Positions 8,312 to 16,690 of a DNA stretch of 64,000 nucleotides are shown piece by piece. The position numbers were made by a program, and so were the translations under genes. The notes under the pieces are model-generated. The model had not been told where the DNA came from. It was given only the letters and a program-made list of their open reading frames with translations, and made no database searches. Origin of the DNA: Yaniella sp. (GTDB lineage Bacteria > Actinomycetota > Actinomycetes > Actinomycetales > Micrococcaceae); the NCBI RefSeq assembly GCF_030453185.1, contig NZ_JAKDKW010000002.1, forward strand, positions 22,229-86,228, given 5' to 3'. How positions within the stretch are numbered: position 1 is the first letter of the stretch; each line of letters opens with the position of its first letter.

Positions 8312-9058
8312 TTAGACGTCTTTCACTGCGCTACCGTTTGCGACCTGTAGGGCCTGGTGCAGCGTGAATTGGCCAGCATATAGTGCTTTGCCGATAATGG
8401 CGCCTTCGATGCCGCGATCAACCATGCCGGTAAGTTTGGCAATATCGTCCAGAGTCGAGATCCCGCCAGAGGCAATCACAGGTTTTCCCGTTTTTTCGGC
8501 GATCTCGACAAGCAGGTCAGTATTTGGGCCGGTCAGGGTACCGTCTTTTGTGATGTCCGTGACGACATAACGTGCACAGCCAGCTTCTTCGAGCTGTTCG
8601 AGCACGTCCCAGATGTTGCCACCTTCTTCGACCCAACCGCGGGTCGCAAGCTTCTCGCCACGCACGTCGAGGCCTACAGCAATCTTGTCACCATATTTTT
8701 CGATCACTTGCGCGGTCCATGCCGGGTTTTCCAGGGCAGCAGTGCCAAGGTTGACGCGTGTGGCACCCATTTCGAGTGCTTCATCTAAGGAAGCGTCATC
8801 GCGCAAACCGCCTGATAATTCAATTTTGATGCCGAGTTCACTCGTGATGCGACGGATGATTTCTCGATTATGACCGTGCCCGAACGCAGCGTCCAGGTCA
8901 ACCAGGTGGAGCCATTCGGCACCCGCCTGTTGCCAACCAATTGCCGCTTCAAATGGGTCCCCGTAGTTAGTTGCGGTACCGTAAGCACCCTGAACGAGAC
9001 GCACGGCTTGGCCGTCCTGAACATCGACGGCGGGTAAAAGTTCTAGTGGTGTGGACAT
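8312..9058 (-). CDS. priA: Phosphoribosyl isomerase A (HisA/PriA)
   Basis: A 248-residue (beta-alpha)8 barrel that isomerises ProFAR in histidine biosynthesis; actinobacterial versions also act as TrpF. The two phosphate-binding halves are visible ([18 protein letters not shown] at the start; [13 protein letters not shown] at ~167-179), with the expected catalytic Asp12 and Asp172. ATG 9058 is preceded by GGAG. It follows the small membrane protein gene, whose stop overlaps this ribosome binding site, within the his operon. Whether this enzyme is bifunctional depends on whether a separate trpF exists elsewhere. Confidence 0.93.
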   Translation of the reverse strand: MSTPLELLPAVDVQDGQAVRLVQGAYGTATNYGDPFEAAIGWQQAGAEWLHLVDLDAAFGHGHNREIIRRITSELGIKIELSGGLRDDASLDEALEMGATRVNLGTAALENPAWTAQVIEKYGDKIAVGLDVRGEKLATRGWVEEGGNIWDVLEQLEEAGCARYVVTDITKDGTLTGPNTDLLVEIAEKTGKPVIASGGISTLDDIAKLTGMVDRGIEGAIIGKALYAGQFTLHQALQVANGSAVKDV

Positions 9059-9070
9059 TTTTCTCCGTTG

Positions 9071-9235
9071 TTAGTCAGCCCATGGGATGGTAAAGAATGC
9101 CGCAATAATTGCAAGGGCGGCGAGGATGATAGCGGCAATGCGGACCCAAATCGGCGCTTTTTGTCTGTGCAGTGACCAGGCGCCACCCATCAAGATTCCG
9201 CCTAGTGCCAGTAGCAGTGTCGACCACCAAGGCAT
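9071..9235 (-). CDS. Small two-helix membrane protein in the his operon
   Basis: A 54-residue ORF lying between hisH and priA. It starts MPWWSTLLLALGGILMGGAW and contains two hydrophobic helices separated by the basic turn HRQKAP, then IAAIILAALAIIAAFF. Its ATG is directly next to the hisH stop (TAAATG), with AGGA in the hisH tail, and its stop overlaps the priA ribosome binding site, so it is embedded in the operon with no wasted bases. That packing and the membrane pattern argue it is a real gene. I recognise no family with certainty; an in-membrane accessory or simply a conserved hypothetical is possible. Confidence 0.7.
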   Translation of the reverse strand: MPWWSTLLLALGGILMGGAWSLHRQKAPIWVRIAAIILAALAIIAAFFTIPWAD

Positions 9236-9874
9236 TTATAGTGTTCCTAACCAATTTTTTAACAGTTGTATACCGGCGTGGCCGGAAAGTTCTGGATGAA
9301 ATTGCACACCAGTCAACGGTCCGTTTTCTACAGCAGCAATAAATTCTCCGCCGTGGTTAGACCACGAAACTTGTGGTGGCTCCATGACTTCCATACCTTG
9401 GTCAAAGTTCCATTCCAGCACCGCATACGAATGGGCGAAGTAGAAGCGTTCGTCATGCAGACCTGCGAATAGGGTGCTGTTTTCGGCAGGTCGTATGGTG
9501 CGCCACCCCAGGTGTGGAACGGTTTCCGCTCTGAGTTTTTCAACGGTACCTGGCCATTCGCCCAGGCCTTCATGGTTTCCAAATTCGGTCGAATCGTCAA
9601 AGAGGACTTGGTGCCCCACACATATCCCAAGCACTGGACGGCCGCCCGATACGCGCTGCCCGACCCAGCGTGAAATGCTAAGTTTGTCCATGGCTTGTTT
9701 GCATGCAGAAAACGCTCCGTTACCCGGTAACACCATTCCGTCAGCTGCTACGAGGTCAGCGCCACGAGATGTGATCACTACGTTGGCACCGATATAGGTG
9801 AAGGCATTAGCCAGTGATCCCAGGTTGCCTATGCCGTAGTCGGCAATTGCAATAGTTAATTCCTTGCTGGACAC
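9236..9874 (-). CDS. hisH: Imidazole glycerol phosphate synthase glutaminase subunit
   Basis: Class I glutamine amidotransferase (212 residues) that supplies ammonia to HisF. The nucleophilic cysteine is Cys85 in LGICVGHQ, and the His/Glu of the triad are in VQFHPELSG near the C-terminus. The start is a GTG (complement of 9872-9874) overlapping the hisB TAG by one base. HisF is not in the window. Confidence 0.93.
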   Translation of the reverse strand: MSSKELTIAIADYGIGNLGSLANAFTYIGANVVITSRGADLVAADGMVLPGNGAFSACKQAMDKLSISRWVGQRVSGGRPVLGICVGHQVLFDDSTEFGNHEGLGEWPGTVEKLRAETVPHLGWRTIRPAENSTLFAGLHDERFYFAHSYAVLEWNFDQGMEVMEPPQVSWSNHGGEFIAAVENGPLTGVQFHPELSGHAGIQLLKNWLGTL

Positions 9875-10491
9875 TAGAGCGCACCCTTAGTGGAAGGAAT
9901 CCCATCAACTCTTGGGTCCTGCTCAATGGCTTGACGGAGCGCACGCGCGAATGCTTTGAACTGCACTTCAACAATGTGGTGGGGATCCCTGCCGCGCAGC
10001 AAATCGATGTGCACGTTGATGGCAGCGTGATGGCTGAAGGATTCGAAAACGTGACGAGTCATGGCACCGGTGAAGTGCCCCCCGATCAGGTGGTAGACCT
10101 GAGCCTCCGATTCTCCCTCATGCAGGAAATATGGTCGGCCGGAGAGGTCGACTACTGCGCGTGCTAGAGCTTCGTCCATTGGTATAGTGGCTTCCCCATA
10201 GCGACGAATGCCACGCTTATCGCCCAGGGCAACTTTGAATACCTCGCCCAATGTGATCGCGGTGTCTTCGACCGTATGGTGTACATCAATATGAGTATCA
10301 CCTGTTGCTTGAACGGTGAGGTCCATGAGCGAGTGACGGCTCAGAGCATCCAGCATGTGGTCAAAAAACGGTACGCCGGTCGAAATATCGGAGATACCGG
10401 TACCATCAAGGTCAAGTTCAACGTAGACGTCCGACTCGGAAGTCGTACGTCTCATCGACGCTTTTCGGCCCGAGATCAATTCAGCTGCCAT
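9874..10491 (-). CDS. hisB: Imidazoleglycerol-phosphate dehydratase
   Basis: Monofunctional HisB of 205 residues. Metal-binding motifs are present: [25 protein letters not shown], and [14 protein letters not shown]-like ESFSHHA, plus the C-terminal [11 protein letters not shown] ending. I chose ATG 10491 ([20 protein letters not shown]), which gives the normal family length; the frame is open further upstream to 10539. The nearest strong Shine-Dalgarno (GGAG) is about 13 bases upstream of this ATG, longer than ideal, so a start at the internal Met before RRTTSE (10455) is possible. Confidence 0.92.
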   Translation of the reverse strand: MAAELISGRKASMRRTTSESDVYVELDLDGTGISDISTGVPFFDHMLDALSRHSLMDLTVQATGDTHIDVHHTVEDTAITLGEVFKVALGDKRGIRRYGEATIPMDEALARAVVDLSGRPYFLHEGESEAQVYHLIGGHFTGAMTRHVFESFSHHAAINVHIDLLRGRDPHHIVEVQFKAFARALRQAIEQDPRVDGIPSTKGAL

Positions 10492-10570
10492 AGAGGTCAG
10501 GAAACTCCTTATTAGGCGGATTTGGGTGCGACAATTCATTGTAATCGCCGCCGTATATTTTCAGGCCATT

Positions 10571-11686
10571 CTAGGCGCTGATTACCTCGCGAAGCGCAAC
10601 AAGGAACGCGGTGGTTTCTTCAGCGGTCCCTGCTGTTACACGCAGATGGTGTGGTATACCCACATCCCTGATCAAAACACCTCGGTCTAGCAGTCCTTGC
10701 CATACCGCGTGCGCGTCTTCGAACCAGCCAAAGAATACGAAGTTCGAATCGGAAACGGCGGGTTTCAGACCCATCTCTTGTAGTTCACTCACGATCCGAT
10801 CGCGCTGAGCTTTGATTTCGTCAACCGTTGCCAATAACACATCCACGTGCTCAAGGGCTGCGTTCGCTGCAGCCTGAGTGATCGACGACAGGTGGTATGG
10901 CAGACGCACCAGACGCAATGCGTCGGTGACTTGTGAGGATGTTGCTAAATATCCGAGACGGGCCCCTGCTAGAGCAAATGCTTTTGACATGGTGCGTGAA
11001 ACAATCAGACGCTCACGACTGTCAAGCAACGTTAAAGCTGATTCTGTACCCGAAAGTGAGAATTCCTCGTAGGCCTCGTCTACAACGACGATGGCGTTGA
11101 ACTGCTCGCCTGCTTGATAGACCGCTTCAACGACATCGAGTCCCAGTGCCGTCCCAGTGGGATTGTTGGGTGAGCATAAAAATACGATGTCTGGCGCAGT
11201 GTCTCGCACCTGGCGTGCGGCTTCTTCTGGTGTCAGTGTAAAATCATCAGCTCGCACACCGCTGATGTATTCGGTGTTTGTTCCGGAGGCAAGCAATGGA
11301 TACATGGAGTAGGTCGGCGGAAAACTGAGCACTGTCCGGCCCGGGCCGCCGAACGCCTGCAGGACCTGCTGTAGCACTTCGTTGGAGCCATTGGCCGCCC
11401 AAACGTTATTTTCGGTGAGGCCGTGTCCCAAATAGGCCGCCAAACGCTGCCGAAGTTCAGTAAATTCTCGATCGGGGTAGCGATTCAGCGAAGATGCTGC
11501 GGAATGCACCGCCTTGCCAATTGCGTCGACAACGCGTTGAGGCACCGGATGCGTATTCTCATTCGTGTTCAAAAGGTGCGTTACTTCAAGCTGTGGGGCA
11601 CCATAGGGAGATTGCCCACGCAAGTTGTCACGAAGTGGCAGCGCTTCTAGGGCAGCTGTTTTGGCTTGTTCTTGCTGATTAGTCAC
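10571..11686 (-). CDS. hisC: Histidinol-phosphate aminotransferase
   Basis: PLP-dependent fold-type I aminotransferase (371 residues). The Schiff-base lysine lies in SRTMSKAFALAGARLGY, the aspartate contacting the pyridine nitrogen in VDEAYEEF, and SPNNPTG is intact. The start is a GTG (MTNQQEQAK) without a convincing ribosome binding site. It opens the hisC-hisB-hisH-small ORF-priA run; hisD, usually upstream, is absent here and the gene before it is the LysM protein. Confidence 0.92.
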   Translation of the reverse strand: MTNQQEQAKTAALEALPLRDNLRGQSPYGAPQLEVTHLLNTNENTHPVPQRVVDAIGKAVHSAASSLNRYPDREFTELRQRLAAYLGHGLTENNVWAANGSNEVLQQVLQAFGGPGRTVLSFPPTYSMYPLLASGTNTEYISGVRADDFTLTPEEAARQVRDTAPDIVFLCSPNNPTGTALGLDVVEAVYQAGEQFNAIVVVDEAYEEFSLSGTESALTLLDSRERLIVSRTMSKAFALAGARLGYLATSSQVTDALRLVRLPYHLSSITQAAANAALEHVDVLLATVDEIKAQRDRIVSELQEMGLKPAVSDSNFVFFGWFEDAHAVWQGLLDRGVLIRDVGIPHHLRVTAGTAEETTAFLVALREVISA

Positions 11687-11748
11687 GGCAACAGCTTAGC
11701 TGGGACTTCACGGATGCAGTGCTGAGTGACGCCCAAAACGTATACCGT

Positions 11749-12102
11749 CTACTCCGATACGGGGATGAATAAAACCTGGCCAACTTCCAACTCGGATGTT
11801 TCAAGATGGTTATACGTCAGAATCTTGTTGAGAACAGCTGATTGATCGTCATTGTCTGACAGACGCGTGGAAATACCCCACAGGGTGTCACCTGGCTGGA
11901 CCACGATCTGTTCGTAATTTGCTGTCCCCTCGTGATCAGCAGCGACAGCGGAGGACATCGGTTGTTGAGGCGCAAAAGCTGCTATCGACACGGCTGTCAA
12001 CACAACAACTACTAGGCCAACGGTCAGCTGAAGTACACAACGACCTCTCGAGGTCAATTTGGGAATCGGTGTTGCACTGCGGATATTCGTCGTCGTAGCC
12101 AT
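11749..12102 (-). CDS. LysM-domain membrane-anchored protein
   Basis: A 117-residue protein with a short cytoplasmic N-terminus, one transmembrane helix (VLQLTVGLVVVVLTAVSIAAFA, residues ~24-45) and a C-terminal LysM peptidoglycan-binding domain (IVVQPGDTLWGISTRLSD ... LEVGQVLFIPV). I chose ATG 12102, which has GGAAGGAAC at ideal spacing; the frame is open upstream to 12222. In many Actinobacteria a LysM protein of this size sits next to lexA and is part of the SOS response as a division inhibitor or cell wall hydrolase (DivS, Rv2719c). Here lexA is not adjacent, so SOS control is only a possibility. Confidence 0.82.
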   Translation of the reverse strand: MATTTNIRSATPIPKLTSRGRCVLQLTVGLVVVVLTAVSIAAFAPQQPMSSAVAADHEGTANYEQIVVQPGDTLWGISTRLSDNDDQSAVLNKILTYNHLETSELEVGQVLFIPVSE

Positions 12103-12128
12103 CGCAAGTTCCTTCCGTTGTTCTTTTC

Positions 12129-12145
12129 GAATGTTCGATACATTC
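12129..12145. repeat. Nested inverted repeats upstream of the LysM gene
   Basis: The stretch GAATGTTCGATACATTC contains GAATG/CATTC arms, and overlaps TCGAATGTTCGA (5-2-5 palindrome) just to its left. It lies 25-45 bp upstream of the LysM start, where an operator would be expected. It resembles one half of an actinobacterial SOS box but lacks the other GTTCG half. Confidence 0.35.
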
Positions 12146-12249
12146 ATTGAACCAACGGGGTGGGACATGATAAGCCAGGGAAGATGACGGTCAGCATGAC
12201 CGAGAATTTCCTTACACAACATAACGCCGATGGCATCGTAGGCAGGACC

Positions 12250-14292
12250 CTAGATTTCGGCGGATAACCGTTTTAGGCTCGAGAGCGCTTGCTCAGTAGA
12301 CCGAGTCGCCCAAAATTCGGGCATAGAAGCTTTCAAGAATCCGCCGTATCCGGCGGTCGCTAGTCTCGAATCCAATATGGCAACAACTCCGCGATCCGAG
12401 GTTGACCGAATAAGTCGTCCGGCACCCTGCGCCAGACGTACCGCAGCGTGGTTTGCTGACACAGCCATGAAACCGTTACCGCCTCGCTGGCTGATATATC
12501 GAGACCTAGCGGAGGCCAGAGGATCATCCGGGCGTGGGAACGGAATTCGGTCTATGGTGACCAACCGCAGAGCATCACCGGGCACGTCAACTCCCTGCCA
12601 AAGTGTGAGAGTCCCGAAGAGACACGTGCGCGCGTCTTCTGTGAACTCATCGATAAGTCCGGATAGCGTTGATTCACCTTGCAAAAGGATGTTCAGTTTA
12701 TCGCCAAAACGGCGTCGCATTTCTTCAGCTGCAGATTTAGCTGCGCTGCGTGATGAAAAGAGGCAGAGCGCACCTCCCTTGGATGCCTCAAGAAGTTGTT
12801 CGAGACGTTCATGGGTTAGAGCCGAGGGCTGTGGGCCCGGCTTGGGCAGATCTTGAGCCACGTAGAGGATGCCCTGTTTTGGGTAATCAAAGGGGCTACC
12901 AACATCCAAAGTTTTGTACTTCGCTCCACCGTTGAGTGTGAAGCCCAAATCGCCAACAATTGCATCAAATTTTCCACCAACGGCTAATGTCGCTGACGTC
13001 AGGATGGTGGTGGATACGTTGAGCAGTTTGTCTCGAAATTTCCCGGCGATTGAAAGGGGCGCAGCATACAGTAGCGGCGCGCTGTACGGGTCGGCTTCAA
13101 CCCACCCTTGGCCTGGTTCGAAATGGGATGGCCTGGTCGCCCAGACGACGGTATCCCCTTTGGGCTGCGAACCGGCTGAAATAAGTAACTCCGAAGTTTC
13201 GAGAATTTCGCTCAACCGATTTTTCACCAGCTGCCGGTCAGAATCTTCGGCTTCTTTAGCACCTGGTTCTTTCAGATCGCTCATCATCTGTCGTGTCTCA
13301 TCCCGCACTGATTCGAGCGCAGTGAGCTGATGCTCATTAAGTCCCTGGGCAAACCAGCCGGTTGGTGCCGGAGTAAACGCAGCTTCCAGCCCCGCTGCAG
13401 CATCCGTGAGATCAGAGGCCACGACCGAAGCCTCTTGACGCGCTTGCTTGGCGACATTACGAATCATCGGACCTGACAAATGCGAGGTAACTGCCGAGGT
13501 CACCCGATCAGTGAGCTCGTGTGCTTCGTCAATAACGATTGCATCCGTTTCGGGCATAAGGTTTAAATCTTCGAAAGCAGCAATCGCCAACATGGCATGA
13601 TTCGTAACGACAATGTCTGCTTTTCCTGCAGCCTCACGGGCAAGTTCAGAAAAACATTCTTCTGCGAAGGGGCATTTGGATGCACCGATACATTCACGCG
13701 CTGTCACCGAAATTTGACGCCACGCTTCATCGGTCACACCAGGTTTTAGATCATCCCGGTCCCCCGAGTCGGTGTCTTCGGCCCAGTTACGCAAGCGAAC
13801 AACCTCTTCACCTAACTGAGATAAGGGTTGACCGGTTACATCCGTCGACCCAAGCAGGCTCTCGTCATCGGCCTCGGTCGCAGCACCGTGTAATTTATGT
13901 TTGCACACATAATTTGCCCGACCTTTTAGTAATGCCACATCAACGGTTCTTGGCAATGATGGGCCAAGCGTGTCTAACAGGCGCGGCAAATCGCGGTTGA
14001 TAATCTGGGTTTGAAGCGCCAACGTCGCCGTTGCAATCACGACTGGTGAGTCGTTACCCAGCGCATAGTCGACGGCAGGTACTAAATACGCTAAAGACTT
14101 TCCGGTGCCGGTGCCTGCCTGCACCAGTAAATGGGTGCCTGTTTCAAACGCATTGGTGACCTCTTGGGCCATTTGCTGTTGCCCCGGACGCGTTTGCCCA
14201 CCAAGTGCGTCGACGGCGTCAGCCAGCCACGTTCCAACTTGGGTTTGCGCTTGGCTAGATTGCTTGGTGTCTACCGGTTGATTACCGGACAT
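12250..14292 (-). CDS. DinG/YoaA-type ATP-dependent DNA helicase
   Basis: A 680-residue XPD/DinG-like superfamily 2 helicase. Walker A is VQAGTGTGKSLAYLVP near residue 57, the DEAH box is VIDEAHELTDR near residue 252, and an iron-sulphur cluster cysteine set is visible (YVCKHK, then CIGASKC and EECF, residues ~150-215). Motif VI is AVRLAQGAGRLIRS. It probably unwinds DNA structures during repair or at R-loops. The gene overlaps the 3' end of hflX by 11 bp. Confidence 0.88.
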   Translation of the reverse strand: MSGNQPVDTKQSSQAQTQVGTWLADAVDALGGQTRPGQQQMAQEVTNAFETGTHLLVQAGTGTGKSLAYLVPAVDYALGNDSPVVIATATLALQTQIINRDLPRLLDTLGPSLPRTVDVALLKGRANYVCKHKLHGAATEADDESLLGSTDVTGQPLSQLGEEVVRLRNWAEDTDSGDRDDLKPGVTDEAWRQISVTARECIGASKCPFAEECFSELAREAAGKADIVVTNHAMLAIAAFEDLNLMPETDAIVIDEAHELTDRVTSAVTSHLSGPMIRNVAKQARQEASVVASDLTDAAAGLEAAFTPAPTGWFAQGLNEHQLTALESVRDETRQMMSDLKEPGAKEAEDSDRQLVKNRLSEILETSELLISAGSQPKGDTVVWATRPSHFEPGQGWVEADPYSAPLLYAAPLSIAGKFRDKLLNVSTTILTSATLAVGGKFDAIVGDLGFTLNGGAKYKTLDVGSPFDYPKQGILYVAQDLPKPGPQPSALTHERLEQLLEASKGGALCLFSSRSAAKSAAEEMRRRFGDKLNILLQGESTLSGLIDEFTEDARTCLFGTLTLWQGVDVPGDALRLVTIDRIPFPRPDDPLASARSRYISQRGGNGFMAVSANHAAVRLAQGAGRLIRSTSDRGVVAILDSRLATAGYGGFLKASMPEFWATRSTEQALSSLKRLSAEI

Positions 14293-15820
14293 AGCTTAGG
14301 TACTGGTCCTTATCTTCAGGGTAGACGACGACCGTCATCGCCGTACCTTCTGCCTCATATGTTTCAGCCAGAATTTCAGTGTCATCCGAGTGTAGCCGGT
14401 GTACAACGTCGCCCTCGGTATATGGCACCAAGAGATCCATGTGCACAGAAGGTCGTGGTAATGCTGCTGCGATAGTTGATTCAAGTTCAGCAAAACCCTC
14501 GCCGGAGGCAGCAGATACTATGACAGCGTTGGGGTAACGACGTCGTAACCGCACCAACACGAGAGGATCTGCCGCATCGGCTTTATTGAAAATAATGACT
14601 TCAGTCATGTCGTTGATCTGTGTATCCGCAAATACCTTATGTACCGCTTCAATCTGCGCCTCGGGCTCCGGGTGGGAGGCGTCAACAACGTGCAAAATGA
14701 GATCTGCTTCTTCGACTTCTTCCAAGGTTGATCGAAACGCTTCAACCAACTGAGTTGGTAATTGCCGAACGAAGCCAACAGTATCGGTCAGTGTGTAGGC
14801 AACACCATCTTCAGTTTGCGTACCACGGACCGTGGGATCCAACGTGGCAAACAGCGCGTTTTCGACAAGAACGCCTGCCTTGGTCAACCGATTGAGAATT
14901 GAAGACTTGCCAGCGTTGGTGTATCCGGCAATAGCAACGGAAGGCACCTGGTTACGACGGCGTCGAGCACGTTTTGTAACACGCGCATTCTTCATGTGTT
15001 TGATGTCGCGCCGCAGTTTCGCCATTCGGTCACGAATACGACGGCGGTCAAGTTCAATCTTCGTTTCACCTGGCCCACGTGAGCCAATACCGGCACCGCC
15101 GGCGGCCTGACCACCAGCCTGGCGTGACATCGATTCACCCCAACCACGCAGACGCGGCAGCAAGTATTCAAGCTGGGCCAGCTCGACTTGAGCTTTCCCC
15201 TCTTTTGATTGCGCATGCTGAGCGAAGATATCCAAAATCAAGGCTGTGCGGTCAATAACTTTGACCCCAACAACGTCCTCGAGGCCCCTGCGCTGCGATG
15301 GTGCTAACTCAGTATCAACGATAACCGTATCAGCGCCGTGTTCGCGAACCACGTCAGCAAGCTGCCGAGCTTTACCTCGCCCCAGGAACGTTGCAGGATC
15401 TGGGGCATGGCGGCGCTGGATAATCCCATCGAGCACTGTTGATCCTGCCGTGCTGGCCAATGCTGCTAGCTCGCGCAGAGAATGTTCTGCTTCGACGACG
15501 GAACCTTCCGTCCACAAGCCTGCAAGTACCACATGTTCCAGCCGAAGTTTTCGGTATTCAACTTCGCTAACGTCTTCGAGTTCGGTCGAAAGTCCTGCAA
15601 CTCGGCGGAGTGCTTGGCGTTGTTCTAACTCAAATTGGTCACCATCAAACTCAGTATGGTTTGATGCTCCGTCATCGAGCGCTTGAGCACCTGCCGCTAC
15701 ATCTGGTAGGGCAGCGCTGCTGCGCGATGGCTGGGCATCATCGGCAGATAGAATTCGATCGATCAACGCTTTGACTTGCTGATCGACGTGCGGCTCAGAG
15801 GGCTCGTATTGACTGACCAT
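14282..15820 (-). CDS. hflX: GTPase HflX
   Basis: Ribosome-associated GTPase (512 residues) that rescues stalled or heat-damaged ribosomes. The GTP-binding motifs are in order: GYTNAGKSS (G1, near residue 301), DTVGFVR (G3) and FNKADA (G4). The HflX N-terminal domain with the glycine-rich linker GGQAAGGAGIGSRGPGETKIE precedes the G domain. There is an additional ~65-residue acidic N-terminal extension. ATG 15820 follows AAGGAGAAA. It is divergent from the methyltransferase gene. Confidence 0.93.
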   Translation of the reverse strand: MVSQYEPSEPHVDQQVKALIDRILSADDAQPSRSSAALPDVAAGAQALDDGASNHTEFDGDQFELEQRQALRRVAGLSTELEDVSEVEYRKLRLEHVVLAGLWTEGSVVEAEHSLRELAALASTAGSTVLDGIIQRRHAPDPATFLGRGKARQLADVVREHGADTVIVDTELAPSQRRGLEDVVGVKVIDRTALILDIFAQHAQSKEGKAQVELAQLEYLLPRLRGWGESMSRQAGGQAAGGAGIGSRGPGETKIELDRRRIRDRMAKLRRDIKHMKNARVTKRARRRRNQVPSVAIAGYTNAGKSSILNRLTKAGVLVENALFATLDPTVRGTQTEDGVAYTLTDTVGFVRQLPTQLVEAFRSTLEEVEEADLILHVVDASHPEPEAQIEAVHKVFADTQINDMTEVIIFNKADAADPLVLVRLRRRYPNAVIVSAASGEGFAELESTIAAALPRPSVHMDLLVPYTEGDVVHRLHSDDTEILAETYEAEGTAMTVVVYPEDKDQYLSYVR

Positions 15821-16045
15821 TTTCTCCTTGTTCAGAGGCTAAATCCTTATCTAGCAGTATCTCATATATGTCTTTCCCAGGCCCGCCATCATAGGTCGGT
15901 GCTGGTGAATGTTCATTGCTTTTCGGCAACTCGCTGTTATCTGGAACAACGCATTTCCAGCATCCTGTATTCCAAAGCGCAACGCTGCACTATGGCCTAC
16001 CGTGCCTGCAAATACTCCGGTGAGAAAGTATTAGACTGGCTGGTA

Positions 16046-16690
16046 ATGAACGAGCATTACTTTTCCGCTGCCCCTACAGGTGAAGAGCGCCGCCGCCGCA
16101 TTGATGTACAGATTGCCGGTGAAGCTTTCACAGTCGACACTGCCGGCAACATTTTCTCTCCCGATGGTCTTGATCGTGGCACCGAAGTTTTATTGGACAC
16201 CGTGCCGGCTCCTCCCCAAGAGGGAAGTTTTCTAGACATCGGTTCAGGCTGGGGGCCTATTGCTCTCACACTTGGCATGCTTGCGCCAAATGCAGACGTT
16301 CTGGCCATAGAGGTCAACGAACGTGCCGCCAAGTTAACAGAAAAAAACGCTAGCCAGCTTGGCATATCGAATATTACTGTCAAACATCCCGATGAAGTGA
16401 ACGCGGATACAGGTTTCGACCTGATCTGGTCTAATCCTCCGATTCGCATTGGGAAGAAGGCCCTCCACGAACTATTAATTCGTTGGTTGCCTACACTGAA
16501 TCCCGGCGGAGATGCTTGGTTGGTGGTTGCTAAAAAACTCGGGGCCGATTCACTGATGCCGTGGATCGACAAAATGCTTCAGGAAGAGAGTCCTGACCAA
16601 TTCACCGTACGCCGTGCTGCGACACACAAAGGTTTTCGTGTGCTTCATATTGCAAGAGAATTAGAGCTTCCCAAAGAATACAGCCGTTAA
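16046..16690 (+). CDS. Class I SAM-dependent methyltransferase, RsmC-like
   Basis: A 214-residue Rossmann-fold methyltransferase. LDIGSGWGPIALTLG (motif I) and IWSNPPIRIGKKALHEL with the NPP(I) catalytic tetrapeptide of N2-guanine/N6-adenine methyltransferases place it near RsmC, so rRNA is the likely substrate. The start at ATG 16046 (MNEHYFSAAP) matches the usual N-terminus of actinobacterial homologues; the frame is open upstream to 15776. It is the only + strand gene in this region, and its last 30 bp overlap the 3' end of the convergent DapF-like gene. Confidence 0.82.
   Translation: MNEHYFSAAPTGEERRRRIDVQIAGEAFTVDTAGNIFSPDGLDRGTEVLLDTVPAPPQEGSFLDIGSGWGPIALTLGMLAPNADVLAIEVNERAAKLTEKNASQLGISNITVKHPDEVNADTGFDLIWSNPPIRIGKKALHELLIRWLPTLNPGGDAWLVVAKKLGADSLMPWIDKMLQEESPDQFTVRRAATHKGFRVLHIARELELPKEYSR

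Noticed and set aside
12117-12160. Possible LexA (SOS) box upstream of the LysM gene
   Set aside because: The site reads CGAAC-ATTC-GAAAA on the minus strand; the second half lacks GTTCG, so it does not fit the actinobacterial SOS box. Recorded only as an inverted repeat.
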